Part shown: positions 49,405-60,405 of the stretch, one piece after another
Layout: each line of letters starts with the position of its first letter
Position numbering within the stretch: position 1 is the stretch's first letter
Source: Blastomyces gilchristii SLH14081
Lineage: Eukaryota > Ascomycota > Eurotiomycetes > Onygenales > Ajellomycetaceae
Length of the DNA: 64,000 bases
NCBI RefSeq assembly: GCF_000003855.2
Contig: NW_003101675.1
Coordinates: 272,791 to 336,790 of the forward strand
Reading direction: 5' to 3'
The notes under the pieces: generated by a model
Database searches by the model: none
What the model was told of the DNA's origin: nothing
The model's input: only the letters and a program-made list of their open reading frames with translations
Translations under genes and position numbers: made by a program

Positions 49405-50609
49405 GTAAAGAGAGACTATAATAAAATAAAATTATTAAAAGATGATGTATAGATGTTTTAACAGACTATATCTGATCAATTTCCATCTCTTCATATTCAG
49501 ATATTTCTGAATTCAGTCATTTTCTTATAGCTGCTTGAGTTTCTGATAGAAAGTCTATTAAGTATTTAATTCCTGTCTTAGTTGAGAATAAGAATCTTAT
49601 ATTTAATTGATTTAAATCATACTTCTCTTTTAATCTGGCTCTGAGACTATTGTCTAATGCACAGTGTATTATAATATACTCAGAATTTTCATTTACATTG
49701 CAGAATAAGCATTCTATTGAATCAAATCTATTATCAAATCTTTATATATAAGATTTAAAATAATCATGTTCTAGTTTCAGCTGAATTATAGATGACAATC
49801 TTTTCTTTTTACATTGAATTAAACAAGATTTTCACTTGAGTTTTGTTTCAAATCTTGAATAATGTATACTTTTCCTTTGTTTCTACCATCTTTCATTTTA
49901 TTTATTTAAATAAGATTCTTTTATCTTTCTCTTTGTAAAAGATCAGAACACTGTTTTTTGAATAAATCTGCTTAATTCTGAACTCTTTTTTGCAGCTAAA
50001 TCAGCCAATTTATTACTATGAATATTCATATAAGCAGGAACTCAGTGCAGATAAATTATCAGTTTTAATATTCTTCTCTTTTGAATTTTCAAAACAGAAT
50101 TTAAAATCAGTTCAAGATTCATTTAATCATTATGAATCTGACTATTTCTAAGTCTTTTTAAAGCAGCTTGACTATTAGAGAATATTCATATCTCTTTTAA
50201 ACTATTTTCTCTTTTATAAGATTTTATTTTAATGAGTTTGAAGGCTTTCACTATTGTAAATAGTTCAGCATCAAAGACTTCAGATTTACAGTCTAAATTT
50301 CAGATTAAAATAGAAGATCTTATATAACTAAATCTTAAGAATATATAAATTATATATTTATTTTATATATTAAATTATTATCATATAAAATACAAAGTAA
50401 TAAAAGTTTTAAACAGTTATAACTACTATTTTAACACTCTATTAAAGATTTATAATATCTTTTATACAAGTTTACTTTAATATATTATCACTGATTTATT
50501 CTCTTCTTAACTAACTTCTGACTGATAATTATCAGAGATTGTAGAAGAAATTAAGGAATTTAAATAGAAAATTAAAGATATTTTTAATAAAAGATTTCAT
50601 AGCCGTAGT

Positions 50610-51115
50610 TAGACTGATCACTGAGATCATGAATTTTACATTTAATTTCATTTAATCTGATTTTATACATTTCTTGATATGAATCTCACTGAGACTAATT
50701 ATTAAAAAAACATGCAAAGTGACTATTTATCAGATCTCAAAATAAAATCATAACTTAGAAAAAATATAAAAGTGATCTTATTTAATCTCATTTAGTCTCA
50801 TTCTTAGTATAAAGTTACTATTTTTAGATATTTTGAGGTTTTTTTTAGACTATTTTTAATTTTTTTAAAAGTAACACTTTTTGATAATACTTAAATAAGA
50901 TTTGAAGTCATTTAAAGCAATAAAAAGAATTTAAATTGAGAAGTGAAAATCATGATCTTATTTAAAAAATATAATAAGAGTAGATAGTAAGTCTCACTGA
51001 GACAGTATAAAACTACTATATAATCTTAAAACTGTGTAATAAGATTAATTATATTAATAATAAAATCATTAAATATTCTGATTCTAATATCAGACACAGT
51101 TATACAGTCAGTCTA
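50610..51115. mobile_element. hAT-like MITE, copy X2
   Basis: 506 bp, closely similar to X1 along its whole length. Ends TAGACTGATC and, in reverse, TAGACTGACT. The 8-bp flanks GCCGTAGT (50602-50609) and ACTATAGT (51116-51123) differ by three C-to-T/G-to-A changes only and so fit one ancestral duplication. Confidence 0.82.
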
Positions 51116-51329
51116 ACTATAGTTAATAATATCTTATTAAATAAGTTAATTATAATTATTCAATCTGAACTTCAAACTTTATGCTATTTAAAACAGTAGC
51201 TCTTAACTGATGAGAACTATATACTCACAGCTCTACTGTTTAACTCTTATCTCTAGAATAAGAGAATTAATGTAACAGACTATAGCTAATTAATAGATTA
51301 TTCTATTATACTCTGTTAAGAGTATACAC

Positions 51330-51515
51330 TTTATGAATTTCATCTTATATATCTGAAACTTCTGTCAGAGCTTTTATTCTTCTATCTCAGAGCTTTATCT
51401 TATATATCTGAAATCTTTATCAGAGCTCTTATTCTTTCACTCTGAAGCTTTATCTTATATATTCAAAACCTCTGTCAGAGCTCTTATTCTTTCATCTCAG
51501 AACTTCATCTTATAC
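51330..51515. repeat. degenerate ~57-bp tandem repeat
   Basis: About three units with the shared pattern CATCTTATATATCTGAAA...TCAGAGCTCTTATTCTT, inside the LTR-like part of relic E. Confidence 0.65.
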
Positions 51516-51607
51516 ATGTATAAATATTCACTCTTACTGAGATTCTTTTACCTTTTCTCTTTCTTCTTTAATATTTTTTATTTTATTATATATGTTGTAT
51601 ATTCAAT

Positions 51608-51773
51608 ACTGATCTTTTCAGTGTAGACCTGTTATAGATATTCTTGCAATAACTCTGTAACATATAAGCATGCTATTCAAGCAGAATAATCAAGTCTACT
51701 CATATAGCTTCTCACTAGATACTACTTATATGACACTGCTGTTTAGCTACTGCTTCAGTTCCACCATGTTACA
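51608..51773 (+). repeat. partial LTR-B-like terminus at the isochore edge
   Basis: The reverse complement starts TGTAACATGGTGGAACTGAA, matching the first ~165 bp of the element B LTR. Its TG terminus at 51,773 is exactly where AT-rich sequence stops. The rest of the LTR is absent, replaced by A-family sequence. Confidence 0.7.
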
Positions 51774-53058
51774 AAGTAAGTGACTTGCTTGTGAATTATG
51801 TTAGGTTAAAGTCTCAGAGAGTTAGAGTTGCAGGCACAAAAAATGTGATTAAAAATTGTCACAGAATCTGACTATTTCCTGTTTACCAGGCTGTTAATTT
51901 ATTGATTTTATTGTTGATTATTAAATTTTAAAGATTGCTTAAACGCCATATGCCTGGATGTCCATGAATGCTTTCCTGCTTCATCAAAAAATTACTTCAT
52001 CGCTAGGTATTCAAGTTGAATATTCAAGTTGAAATTTAGGAGGTTTTGCCACTGGCAAAACTTTGCCGGCAAAAATCGGAGTCTAAAAATTTTCTACTCC
52101 TGGTTGTTACCGGATGCGAAGGGTTTGATGAAATTTTCTGCGGCAACATCGGGAATGAGAGTTTCTTTCGATGTAAAATAATAGTTAATAATAACTCTGG
52201 CTCATGAGGTTAAATTGACTAGGCTGCTGGCACTACTGGTTGCGCCAAGGCGGGGAGAAGCAGCAAGGAAGCAGCAAGCATCGTTGCTGTTACATTTTAG
52301 TAACTGATAAGGACTGGGAAGGTGACCCTTGCGCCATGGCATGGGCCATCCCGCAGTCCCCTCCGCCGATTCTTGCTGTGCGCTTGACGGAGTCCTCGCC
52401 AACCCAAGTCTAGTCCAGCCGAGGCTTTCCTCGGTGTGCTGGTCAGGTTCCTCCGTTCAAGGATAGCAGCAACCTCGTGTACATCATTATTCATCCGTTG
52501 AGGGGAAGTGGGCCGTTAATCGCGATGGGAACCTTTAGCTGGTGTGACATTGAGTTGGCAACAGAATGCCATGACGACTGCCAGGAGAGGAGGCATTATT
52601 AATAATCGTGTTGCCCAGGCGAGCAGACTCTCTGGAAGAAGGATGAGGGAAGAAGGATGATTACATGTACATGTACGGAGTACATACATCTTTAGAGCCA
52701 TGATTGTCAATCCTTGAGTGGCCTCCGGTCCTTACTATGTCATTTTGAGATTAAAAACAGATAGGGAGAGGCCGCAAACAACCCTCCCGGAGCTCCTGGT
52801 CAGGATTAATAATGGATGCCTATGAAGTGGAAGGGAAGGCTGGGCTGGACAAGAACGGTATCACCACGTGATCTTATCTGACTGATTGTTTGGCAGAAAA
52901 CAAAACAAACCAACCTTCCGCAAGCGCGATGGATTTTAAATATTGGATGTAATTGCGATAAATAGTTAACCACCCCATACCATCGCTGAACGACTATCGG
53001 CCTCTCAATACACCCAGTTCTTGAGTTCCAATGGCTATATAGCTAAGGGCTGCGTCAA
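51774..53058. other. intergenic, upstream of CHL4
   Basis: Composition returns to normal. It includes two adjoining palindromes (52044-52060, TTTTGCCACTGGCAAAA; 52062-52073, TTTGCCGGCAAA) and a duplicated ATTCAAGTTGAA at about 52,009-52,034. The last few hundred bases should hold the CHL4 promoter. No other gene seen. Confidence 0.5.
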
Positions 53059-54747
53059 ATGGCTCGTCGCGTAGCCGTCCGCTCCCCAACTGCTGCAAGT
53101 CTCCCAGACTCTCTCCGCATTCCCCCCACAACCTTTTCACTCGTAAAAGCCTTCGGAAAGCTATCCCGATCCTCCCTTCTTGACCTGGTACTCCAATGGC
53201 TCGATGACAAGCATGTCAAGGTCTTTCCGCCGTACCTTGGCCCCGGTAGCGTGGCCAATTTCGAAGAGGAGGATGAGGAGGGTTTAAATGCCTACCCACC
53301 TGCCGCATCTGTGGAGGAGTTGAGGGCCATATATGAGGAACTACGGGACCGAAAGGGCGGCAAGAGGGAGGTGATTGACCGTATCCTCGAGGGAGACTGG
53401 AGACATGGGATATCGCTACGCCAGCTTGCAATGGTGGACATGCGTTATATCGAGGATCATCCAGTCGGACAACGATGGACGGCTCTGCAATTGGTACCCA
53501 TAGAGGCTGATTCCGCCCAGCCCCAGTCAGGAGGAGATATCTCCACCACCTTCCCCCGATTCCACTCTTCAACTTTCCTTCAATCCATACAGCACGAGAT
53601 ATCTGCGCTAGTGAAGGCTCATTACCATACATACCGCTCAAAAACGCTTCCGTTGACCTTCGTTCGCATTTTCGTTGTCGACTCTCCATACCAGCAGCCG
53701 CGGCAATCCCCATACATCTTCACCGACTCATCGAGAATAATATACCTTGCCTTCCCCGATAGTACTCCATATATATATTCCTCCCAGCTTTCTTCTCCAT
53801 CACCTTCAGGCGCAAAAGCCACTGCTGCAGCTTCAAGCAATGCGCTTACAACAGACGCGCGTACCTTGCGCAGACTGGTCAACCATGCAATACCAAAAGC
53901 ACTCTCCCGACCCCAAGAACGATATACCCTAAAACCCACCTCCCTAACCGCTAAGAGCCTCCAAACTCTCCTTGCCTTGCGCGGACCCGGCAGAACAAAT
54001 TCCGCCAATGGCGCATTCACGGTGTTTGCCGACGCGGTGGTTGAGGGCTGTCCCCTTGATCCACGCCTACCGCAATCTGTTGCGCCAGAAAACTACAACA
54101 CTCATACTGAACATAAATTTGGATACACTGAAGGCGGGAAGGAGAATGAACCACTGCCACAGCAGCACGGCAAATCGGCTGCCAGCACCCTTCCTACTAC
54201 CATGGGAAAGACAAAGATGCCATTCCAGCAATCAGGAGGAGTAATAACGAACGTGGAAACCCTGCAGCTAGCCAAGAAAAGAAAATTGGCAGTGGGTTCT
54301 CGGTTTGGAACTGCTGGTGGCCAAAGGATTCCCCCGGGAGTCTCCACCTCTTCCGCGAGTTTATTCACCAAACAGCCAAAGTATGATAACGCGCCGCCAC
54401 CACCACCACCACATCATCAGTCCGTCCCCGCCCTCGACCGCCTAGAAATCCATCTCCAAGACCCTCCTATCCCTCGCCATAGGGGCGACGGAGGTGAGGA
54501 TGACCACGGCGATAACGACGACGACGACGATAACGTTGCCGTTGACAATGAAGATGATAACTACCAAACCAGACCATCAACACTCACTCTAACCTTCTCC
54601 GGCTCAAATGTCATTGCGGGCCTCCGAGAGTTGGCGGAGCTGGGCGTGATTGATCCCGCGCGAATGCCGAGCTGGATGACGGGTGAGGAAGGGGTGAGTG
54701 TGGCTATTGTGAAAGGGGGGAGGCGGCGGAGAGGGTTTGGGGTGTGA
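53059..54747 (+). CDS. CHL4: kinetochore protein Chl4/Mis15 (CENP-N homologue)
   Basis: Intronless frame of 562 residues. The N-terminal two-thirds match the fungal Chl4/CENP-N family: KLSRSSLLDLVLQWLDDKHV, GGKREVIDRILEGDWRHGIS, LPLTFVRIFVVDSPYQQPRQ and SLTAKSLQTLLALRGPGR. A low-complexity linker follows with a His/Pro run (about residues 450-465) and an Asp run (about 485-500). The conserved C-terminus is GLRELAELGVIDPARMPSWM. Chl4 is part of the inner-kinetochore CCAN complex with Iml3/CENP-L and helps recognise CENP-A chromatin; this is family knowledge. Its start is the first ATG after a gene-free promoter region. It is the first intact gene right of the isochore, about 1.3 kb from its edge. 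Confidence 0.92.
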   Translation: MARRVAVRSPTAASLPDSLRIPPTTFSLVKAFGKLSRSSLLDLVLQWLDDKHVKVFPPYLGPGSVANFEEEDEEGLNAYPPAASVEELRAIYEELRDRKGGKREVIDRILEGDWRHGISLRQLAMVDMRYIEDHPVGQRWTALQLVPIEADSAQPQSGGDISTTFPRFHSSTFLQSIQHEISALVKAHYHTYRSKTLPLTFVRIFVVDSPYQQPRQSPYIFTDSSRIIYLAFPDSTPYIYSSQLSSPSPSGAKATAAASSNALTTDARTLRRLVNHAIPKALSRPQERYTLKPTSLTAKSLQTLLALRGPGRTNSANGAFTVFADAVVEGCPLDPRLPQSVAPENYNTHTEHKFGYTEGGKENEPLPQQHGKSAASTLPTTMGKTKMPFQQSGGVITNVETLQLAKKRKLAVGSRFGTAGGQRIPPGVSTSSASLFTKQPKYDNAPPPPPPHHQSVPALDRLEIHLQDPPIPRHRGDGGEDDHGDNDDDDDNVAVDNEDDNYQTRPSTLTLTFSGSNVIAGLRELAELGVIDPARMPSWMTGEEGVSVAIVKGGRRRRGFGV

Positions 54748-55925
54748 GAGGGCGAGGAAGTCCTGGAGAGGAGAAGGAAGGGGGTTTGTGTGGTGGTTAT
54801 GCTTGTGTAATTACAACTGGCGTTGTTTTTCTTTTCTATGTTTCAACTTTTTCTATTGTTTTTAAGTTTGTTAGGGAGGTTTGTTTTATGTTTGAAGAGG
54901 CTGGCTGGTTATTTCGAGGATAAGGGAGGGAACTACTTCTCGTATTCTGTTCGTTCTCATTACTGTTTTGTTTCTCGGTGTTTGGGGCGTGTGGGGTGGG
55001 TTTCTCGTGTTCTGGCGATTTGAGGGCTGGTTTATATATTTATCGTCGACCCTTGGAGACGAGAATCTACGTGGGAAGGATTCATCAGGGAGATTGAAAC
55101 CGATGCCTTTCGTTCGCCCACCCTGATTGACTTTCGGATTTGAGTGTGTTCTGCTCCTTACTCCAAGCTCTGTATCTGTATATGGGTACGGACTTCTAAA
55201 TGGTAGATAATTTCAAGGCGAGGCCTGTGGAATCTCGTGATCGTATTTGAAATGCTGGTTTCATTCAATGAACAGTACATATCTCAGCGAGCGTTCATCT
55301 GTCTGGCTGCCCGTATATCTGTTATATTTCGGAGCATTCCCCTGCGCACTCTGGGGAGTTCGCGTTCCCACTACCTTACATTTCCTTATGCTAAAGGGGG
55401 CAAATATTTAGGGCAAAATCAATTCGTAGGGTATTATCGTTCAATGGGTCGATGGGTTAGCAGAATCCAAAGAAGTTATTATTGAGGACTTTCAAGGTTG
55501 GAAACAACCGCTCGCGGCTCCCATCTGAACTGAAAATGGACATGGAACGCTTCCCGGGTCTGCTGGTGAGCTTTGGTTGGTGACTCCCTTGACATTTTCA
55601 TTCCTCTACCCTGTTCTCGAGAAATCCTTTCGTTTTGAACCAAGCCTGCCATCAATGTAAGGGGGATGTAAGATATCCTGTACAATAGGAAATATCATGT
55701 ATAGTACCTGTACATCGCCGGACATATGTCTTATTTGGCACGGGCATTGAATGTTGATGCGCGTAAACGCTAGTCAAAGGTAGAGTAAATCGAAAACAGT
55801 TCAAAGATATACCCGAGACAAGGCATCTGCGGTATTTGCTCGACGGCATTTCTTACCAACGGGCGAATTGTTTTAATCCCTAGGTGTTTAGTAGAATATA
55901 TCCATCCTGTAGGGCTTTGTCGCTT
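54748..55925. other. intergenic, convergent 3' flanks of CHL4 and SWIM-RING gene
   Basis: T-rich 3' UTR-like sequence follows CHL4 up to about 54,900. The rest contains short frames only, none resembling a gene. Confidence 0.5.
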
Positions 55926-57341
55926 TTAGTAATAATAGGAGTACCGAGAATACCGTCGCGACCATGGCTGGTGATATGTTGAATAGTCTAACAGAGCAAA
56001 TAAACTGGTTAGAACTACTAGGCCCGAAGACTAACTTGAGAAGCAAGCCTTATGCGGGGCAATGCGCGCGAAAAATTGATAACATTGCAGAGTAAGGTAG
56101 AATCCATACCTCGTTCACCCGACAATCCAAAGTGGTCAGCAAGGTTTATATATCCTTCGTCGTTGACTCTACCTTCGGCCAAAAGGCCTTGCAAGGGAGC
56201 CCCGACATCGGCTTCCCACGCGGAACGACTACAGAGTAAATAGGAATCGCGTCAGTCCCCGACGTTTCGACCTACATTGCCTTCACTAGAGAAATAGGAC
56301 TTACCAAATGACGCAGCGGACTCCGTTGCTCTGCTGGGTTGCCGCCCACCGCCCGAAACAGGTTTTATGGATATTGTTTCCGCAAGCTGCTTTACACCAG
56401 ACGATTTCCTGTGACTTGGGATCAAATTCCATAAAGCAAATTGGGCAGTCACCTTCGACGGCTCTTCGTTTCCCGGACTCGTTTTCCGTTGAAGCATTTT
56501 CTTGAGGGTTTATCGGAGCTTTCGCGAAAATCTCACGAAGCTCCTGGTTATCATTATTAGTACTTCAGATACTCACAATAATTTCCTCGTGACCCTTCGC
56601 AGCAGAATGATGACAAAAGTACTTACCGATGATAGGAATGCCAACTGGTACTCGAGATGTCCAGATACCTTAAGCACATTGTGTAGGACCTGTCACGTTG
56701 TTTAAGGATACGCTTTTGCTTCTAGTTTGGAAGAACTTCGGGCTTGGGCCTTACATAAATGATATGCTTGCATTGATTTCCTTGCTGCGAATCAGGACAG
56801 GTACACCAAGGCTCAAGCCCGATCACAACTTCATACAGATTCCCAGTCGTCCCCACAATCTGCACCCTCTCCGTCGGCACCTCTTCTGTGCCTTCCCTCT
56901 TGCGACCAACGACAAAAAGCCTTTGAAGAGCCAACACGTTAGCAGCAGCTAAACATTGGATATATATCTCTAGAAATATTATCCTGAAGGCCCGTACCTC
57001 TGCGTCCTTGCTCTCTCTAGCTTCTGCAAGTAGGTCTGAGGTGGATGCGTCCGGAATATACGTCGTCTGCGTTCCTCCTTCTCAACTAACGGAGAATTCG
57101 CGGCTATCTTCTTCCGCTTTCGCGGAGCAGTTTGAATTTCAGGGGAGCTGACTTGCCCCGTTAAATCGATAACAGGCGCAATGCCACTTACGATTTCTTG
57201 TCGAACTTGCTTCCGTTTTGCTGAACGGGGCGTAGTAGTAGTCACAGCATGATTGTTGCGTTGGGTCTCTTCAAACGCACGCTTTCTTCCAGACCTGCGG
57301 GGCGTACTTGGTAGAGGTAGATTCCGTTGCTCACTCGCCAT
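55926..57341 (-). CDS. SWIM and RING zinc-finger protein (putative E3 ligase)
   Basis: Six exons on the minus strand: 57341-56998, 56920-56755, 56689-56627, 56543-56305, 56228-56110 and 55987-55926, all phases consistent, 330 residues. The N-terminal ~110 residues are basic and disordered (TPRRSGRKRAFEE). Residues about 150-165 hold a SWIM finger, CTCPDSQQGNQCKHI (CxCx8CxH). About 215-275 form a RING finger: CPICFMEF, CKAACGNNIHKTC, then CVICRSAW, where the exon 4/5 joint supplies the last cysteine. SWIM-RING proteins of fungi are presumed ubiquitin or SUMO ligases; targets are unknown. The start at 57341 (MASEQRNLPLPSTPRRSGRK) was preferred to an in-frame ATG at 57476. The tail is Tyr/Arg-rich (RRYSRYSYYY). 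Confidence 0.88.
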
Positions 57342-57760
57342 AGTTCGTGGTCTCGGTGGCTCAAGCCAAAGTTTAGCAAAAAAGAAAAGTATTGAAGGCC
57401 ATCCCACAAAATTGCTATCCCAAAAAGCCCCTGAGGATGGACCTTCTACGCATAGTACGCTGTACAACGCCTCCAAGTAGAGTTATCACGTGACACATTG
57501 GCATCTGGAGGTTAAGAAAAGCTTCAAAGGCGAAATTGCCAAGACACTAAACTGGTGCGGAACATTATTTTTCCTCCAGGCGCCTGTGGTTCATGGGAAG
57601 CGCCGCAGCGTTTATCTGACAACGTAATGCTGTTTGTGTGGCAATACTTGTCATTTATTATAGTCGTATAACTACTAAACTAATCTGTGTGAAATTGTTA
57701 CAAAATTTCATTCAAAATTACATAGCAAATCCCCTATGACTATTGCATGAAATCCTCCGC
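57342..57760. promoter_or_regulatory. shared divergent promoter region
   Basis: 419 bp between the start codons of the divergent SWIM-RING and TRAPPC13 genes, presumably carrying both promoters and 5' UTRs. A TCACGTGA palindrome (57485-57492) is the only conspicuous site; it contains the bHLH E-box core CACGTG. Confidence 0.5.
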
Positions 57761-59144
57761 ATGGCTCGGCCTCGCGCTCTCTCTGGGGCGGCTGAAGTGG
57801 CCAAGGAGCCCCATTCAGTTTCACTGAAAGGTATGAACACTGGTCGCGGTACATGCTTGTCGAGTTTGCGCAATTACTGGCTGATATCATAAAAACCAGT
57901 CTTACGGTGAGCTTTTCTTCCGGTTCCATTCTTACAACAAATCCAGTTCTCTTTCCCTCTTGTGCTTATACCGTTATTCTCGCCGTTCGTGGTCCGAACG
58001 GACACAGACTCTCACGACCCTCTCTATCATACCAATATCCGCTCCCGAGTGAAAACGAAAAGGTCCCTCTTAAAGCGTCACTCAGCTACCCTTCTGATAG
58101 CTCCGACAGTCAATTCGTTCTCTGTCCAAATGTAAATATGTTAGCTCCAGCCTGCTCCAACATCCAGTGCCTGACATTTTGTTTCGCAGGTTACCCTCCC
58201 CCCAGCATTTGGATCTGCGTATGTGGGCGAAACATTTTCCTGCTCACTATGTGCAAACAATGAACTCCCTCTCTATACCGAAAACCGGGTTGTGAGCTCC
58301 GTTCGGATAATAGCAGAAATGCAGACACCATCTCAAGTCGTTTCCTTGGAACTGTCCCCGACAGGGGAAGATTCTCAGTCTAGTGGATTGGCAATAGCTC
58401 AATCTTTGCAAAAGATAGTTCGATTTGATTTAAAGGAAGAAGGAAATCATGTCCTTGCTGTTAGCGTTAGTTATACAGAAACAACTTTGGCTCAACGGGA
58501 TCAAGAAATGGCTCCTGGTATTGGTGGCGCTGGCGCAACTCAGGCGGCAAGTGGACGAGTACGCACGTTCCGGAAGCTCTACCAGTTCATTGCCCAGCCA
58601 TGTTTAAGTGTACGAACAAAGGCGACAGAACTATCACCTCTCGAAGTAGACAATAGAGCGCTTGGTCCCTATGGAAAGACGCGATTACTGAGATATGCAC
58701 TTGAAGCGCAACTAGAGAACGTTGGCGATGGAGCGATATCTCTTGGAGTATGTTCTCAAACGTTCACTTCTTTTCCTGGATTCTTCTAGCGTTCTCCATT
58801 GCCTACAACCAAGACCTCATTTAAAGCCCAGCTAATTCTTCGTATGTTTTCAGTCGACTACTCTTAATCCAAAACCACCTTTCAAGTCAAGGTCGCTAAA
58901 CTGGGACTTTGAACGATCCGATTCACCGAGTGTGGGACCGCCCACGCTAAACCCTCGTGATGTTCTTCAAGTTGCATTCTTGGTGGAACAAGAGCATGGA
59001 CAGCAGGAGGGCCTCGAAGGCCTGCAGAAGGATATAAGTCGAGATGGCCGGACTATCCTTGGGCAGTTGTCTATTGAATGGCGAGGCAGCATGGGAGATA
59101 GAGGCTTTTTAACCACGGGGAATCTTATGACAAAGAGACGGTGA
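57761..59144 (+). CDS. TRAPP complex subunit TRAPPC13 homologue (DUF974), with 7-nt microexon
   Basis: Five exons: 57761-57830, 57900-57906, 58008-58131, 58190-58747 and 58854-59144, giving 349 residues with consistent phases. The 7-nt exon TCTTACG, between CCAG and GTGAGC, is needed to read SLKVLRLSRPSLSYQ across the joints; skipping it shifts the frame. Family landmarks are AYVGETFSCSLCANNELP, RIIAEMQTPSQ, QKIVRFDLKEEGNH, VRTFRKLYQFIAQPCLSVRT, LNPRDVLQVAFLVEQE and the C-terminal LSIEWRGSMGDRGFLTTGNL. In animals and filamentous fungi TRAPPC13 belongs to the TRAPPIII-type Rab1 exchange complex used in early secretion and autophagy (family knowledge). No membrane segments. Confidence 0.92.
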
Positions 59145-60392
59145 TATCATGTAGCAAACTCTAGGAATATGAATTCAATTGCTTTGGAAGATTTGTTGAT
59201 CTATTAGCTACTTAGGTTTCAAGTAAATTAAGTGCGTTGGACAGTACAAGACAGAGTAGAGATATGTGCAGTATATACGCGAACATCCTGACTTCGGTGT
59301 ACCGAAGGACTGGCCATCGTGTCGGATGAGCTAGACAAAACTCACAATCTATCGTCCCCGCTAGACCTGCGCCATCCTGTAACAACATGACTCTTGTATG
59401 GGAAATACCTGTTAGCCTCTGCATATTCATTTGTCGATTTCCAGCTGGCAACTGCACCTCACGCCATTCTAGTAGATATCTATAATCTCAAAGCTGATTC
59501 AGGAGGTTTTCTTAACGTATACCCAGTCACCCAACATCACGAAACCCACTGCTATAATTACTAACAATATCCCCCTGCCACTGTGACAGTTGGTAGAGGC
59601 ACTCAACTAAAATGCCTCTTTCCTCGATCTCTCAGCTTTGTTCAAGTCAGCCATTCAGCCATTCAGCCATTCAAAAAATCTCATCAGTCTCACGCTAGAG
59701 CTAGAAGGCACGGAATCATGCATGGTGTTGGGAACTGGCAGCTGCCCGAGCCCTCCATGGTACATGTACAATACATTGATTGCCCTGTGGAACCGAATCA
59801 AGTATTCATTTAACCCCCCCCCCTTCTCCGTATTTTCACGCTCAGACAACCGACAACCTATCATAGTCGCAAAAGAAATGTTGATAATTTTTAACCCAGC
59901 AGCCAATTTGGATGAAGCAAAATCCAAAGTGCAGCGTGCGGCTACCGGGATTCCTACGTAGGATAGTGGTAGGAATCATTTCTTTGCTCCAGAGTACCCC
60001 ATGATGCCCAGGGGTCTCCTTGATATGTTCGAAATTTCCGAAATCCTTGCCCTATAGAACAGCCGGCTTACTATCACCCCTTTTGAAGCACGTTGGTGAA
60101 AAATTCCATTTTGTATTTGTTTTCTCTTGGGATTGCTTGCCTTCTTGATAGTTCTTGTGGTTCGCGTTAAGAGGCTGTGATGGGCTTCTTTCTCCCCAGG
60201 GTTGTGGGAAATGTATACAGAGTATATTCGGGTGACAAATCCACTTGTCAAAACCACCCACGGGAGCGAGTTGACACGAAACCTGCATGCTGTCCTGATA
60301 GAAGACGTTACATTTGTCGTTGTTTTCTAACATCGACTGACTCCCTGGTGCTCTGGGGTAATCCTCAGGCCCCTCTGGAAATTCTTCTGTTG

Positions 60393-60405
60393 GGGGGGGG
60401 GGGGG
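60393..60405. repeat. poly-G tract
   Basis: Uninterrupted run of about 13 G. Confidence 0.85.

Larger units (their letters stand above)
48187..50306 (-). mobile_element. LINE copy 3, 5'-truncated, with nested MITE
   Basis: The (TTA)n tail is at the left end. The body matches the LINE 3' region in reverse as far as the start of the RNase H region. Flanked by the 12-bp duplication AAAATAGAAGAT (48175-48186 and 50307-50318). Interrupted at 48,508-49,404 by the hAT-like MITE; the uninterrupted sequence is visible at about 17,115. Confidence 0.9.
50319..51610 (+). mobile_element. inverted A-family relic E, terminal (LTR-like) part
   Basis: Reverse complement of about 16,690-17,850 in A1, including the segment near 51,540-51,610 that mirrors 17,220-17,310. 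Interrupted by a MITE at 50,610-51,115. About 51,330-51,510 holds a degenerate tandem repeat of roughly 55-60 bp units containing TCTTATATATCTGAAA. Confidence 0.7.
15853..51773. other. AT-rich, transposon-filled isochore
   Basis: Composition changes sharply at both edges, which coincide with transposon termini: a TA-flanked TIR at 15,853 and an LTR end at 51,773. CG, CC and GG are nearly absent over long stretches. All recognised coding remnants are gypsy or LINE genes riddled with TGA/TAG/TAA. No host gene was recognised inside. Confidence 0.9.
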
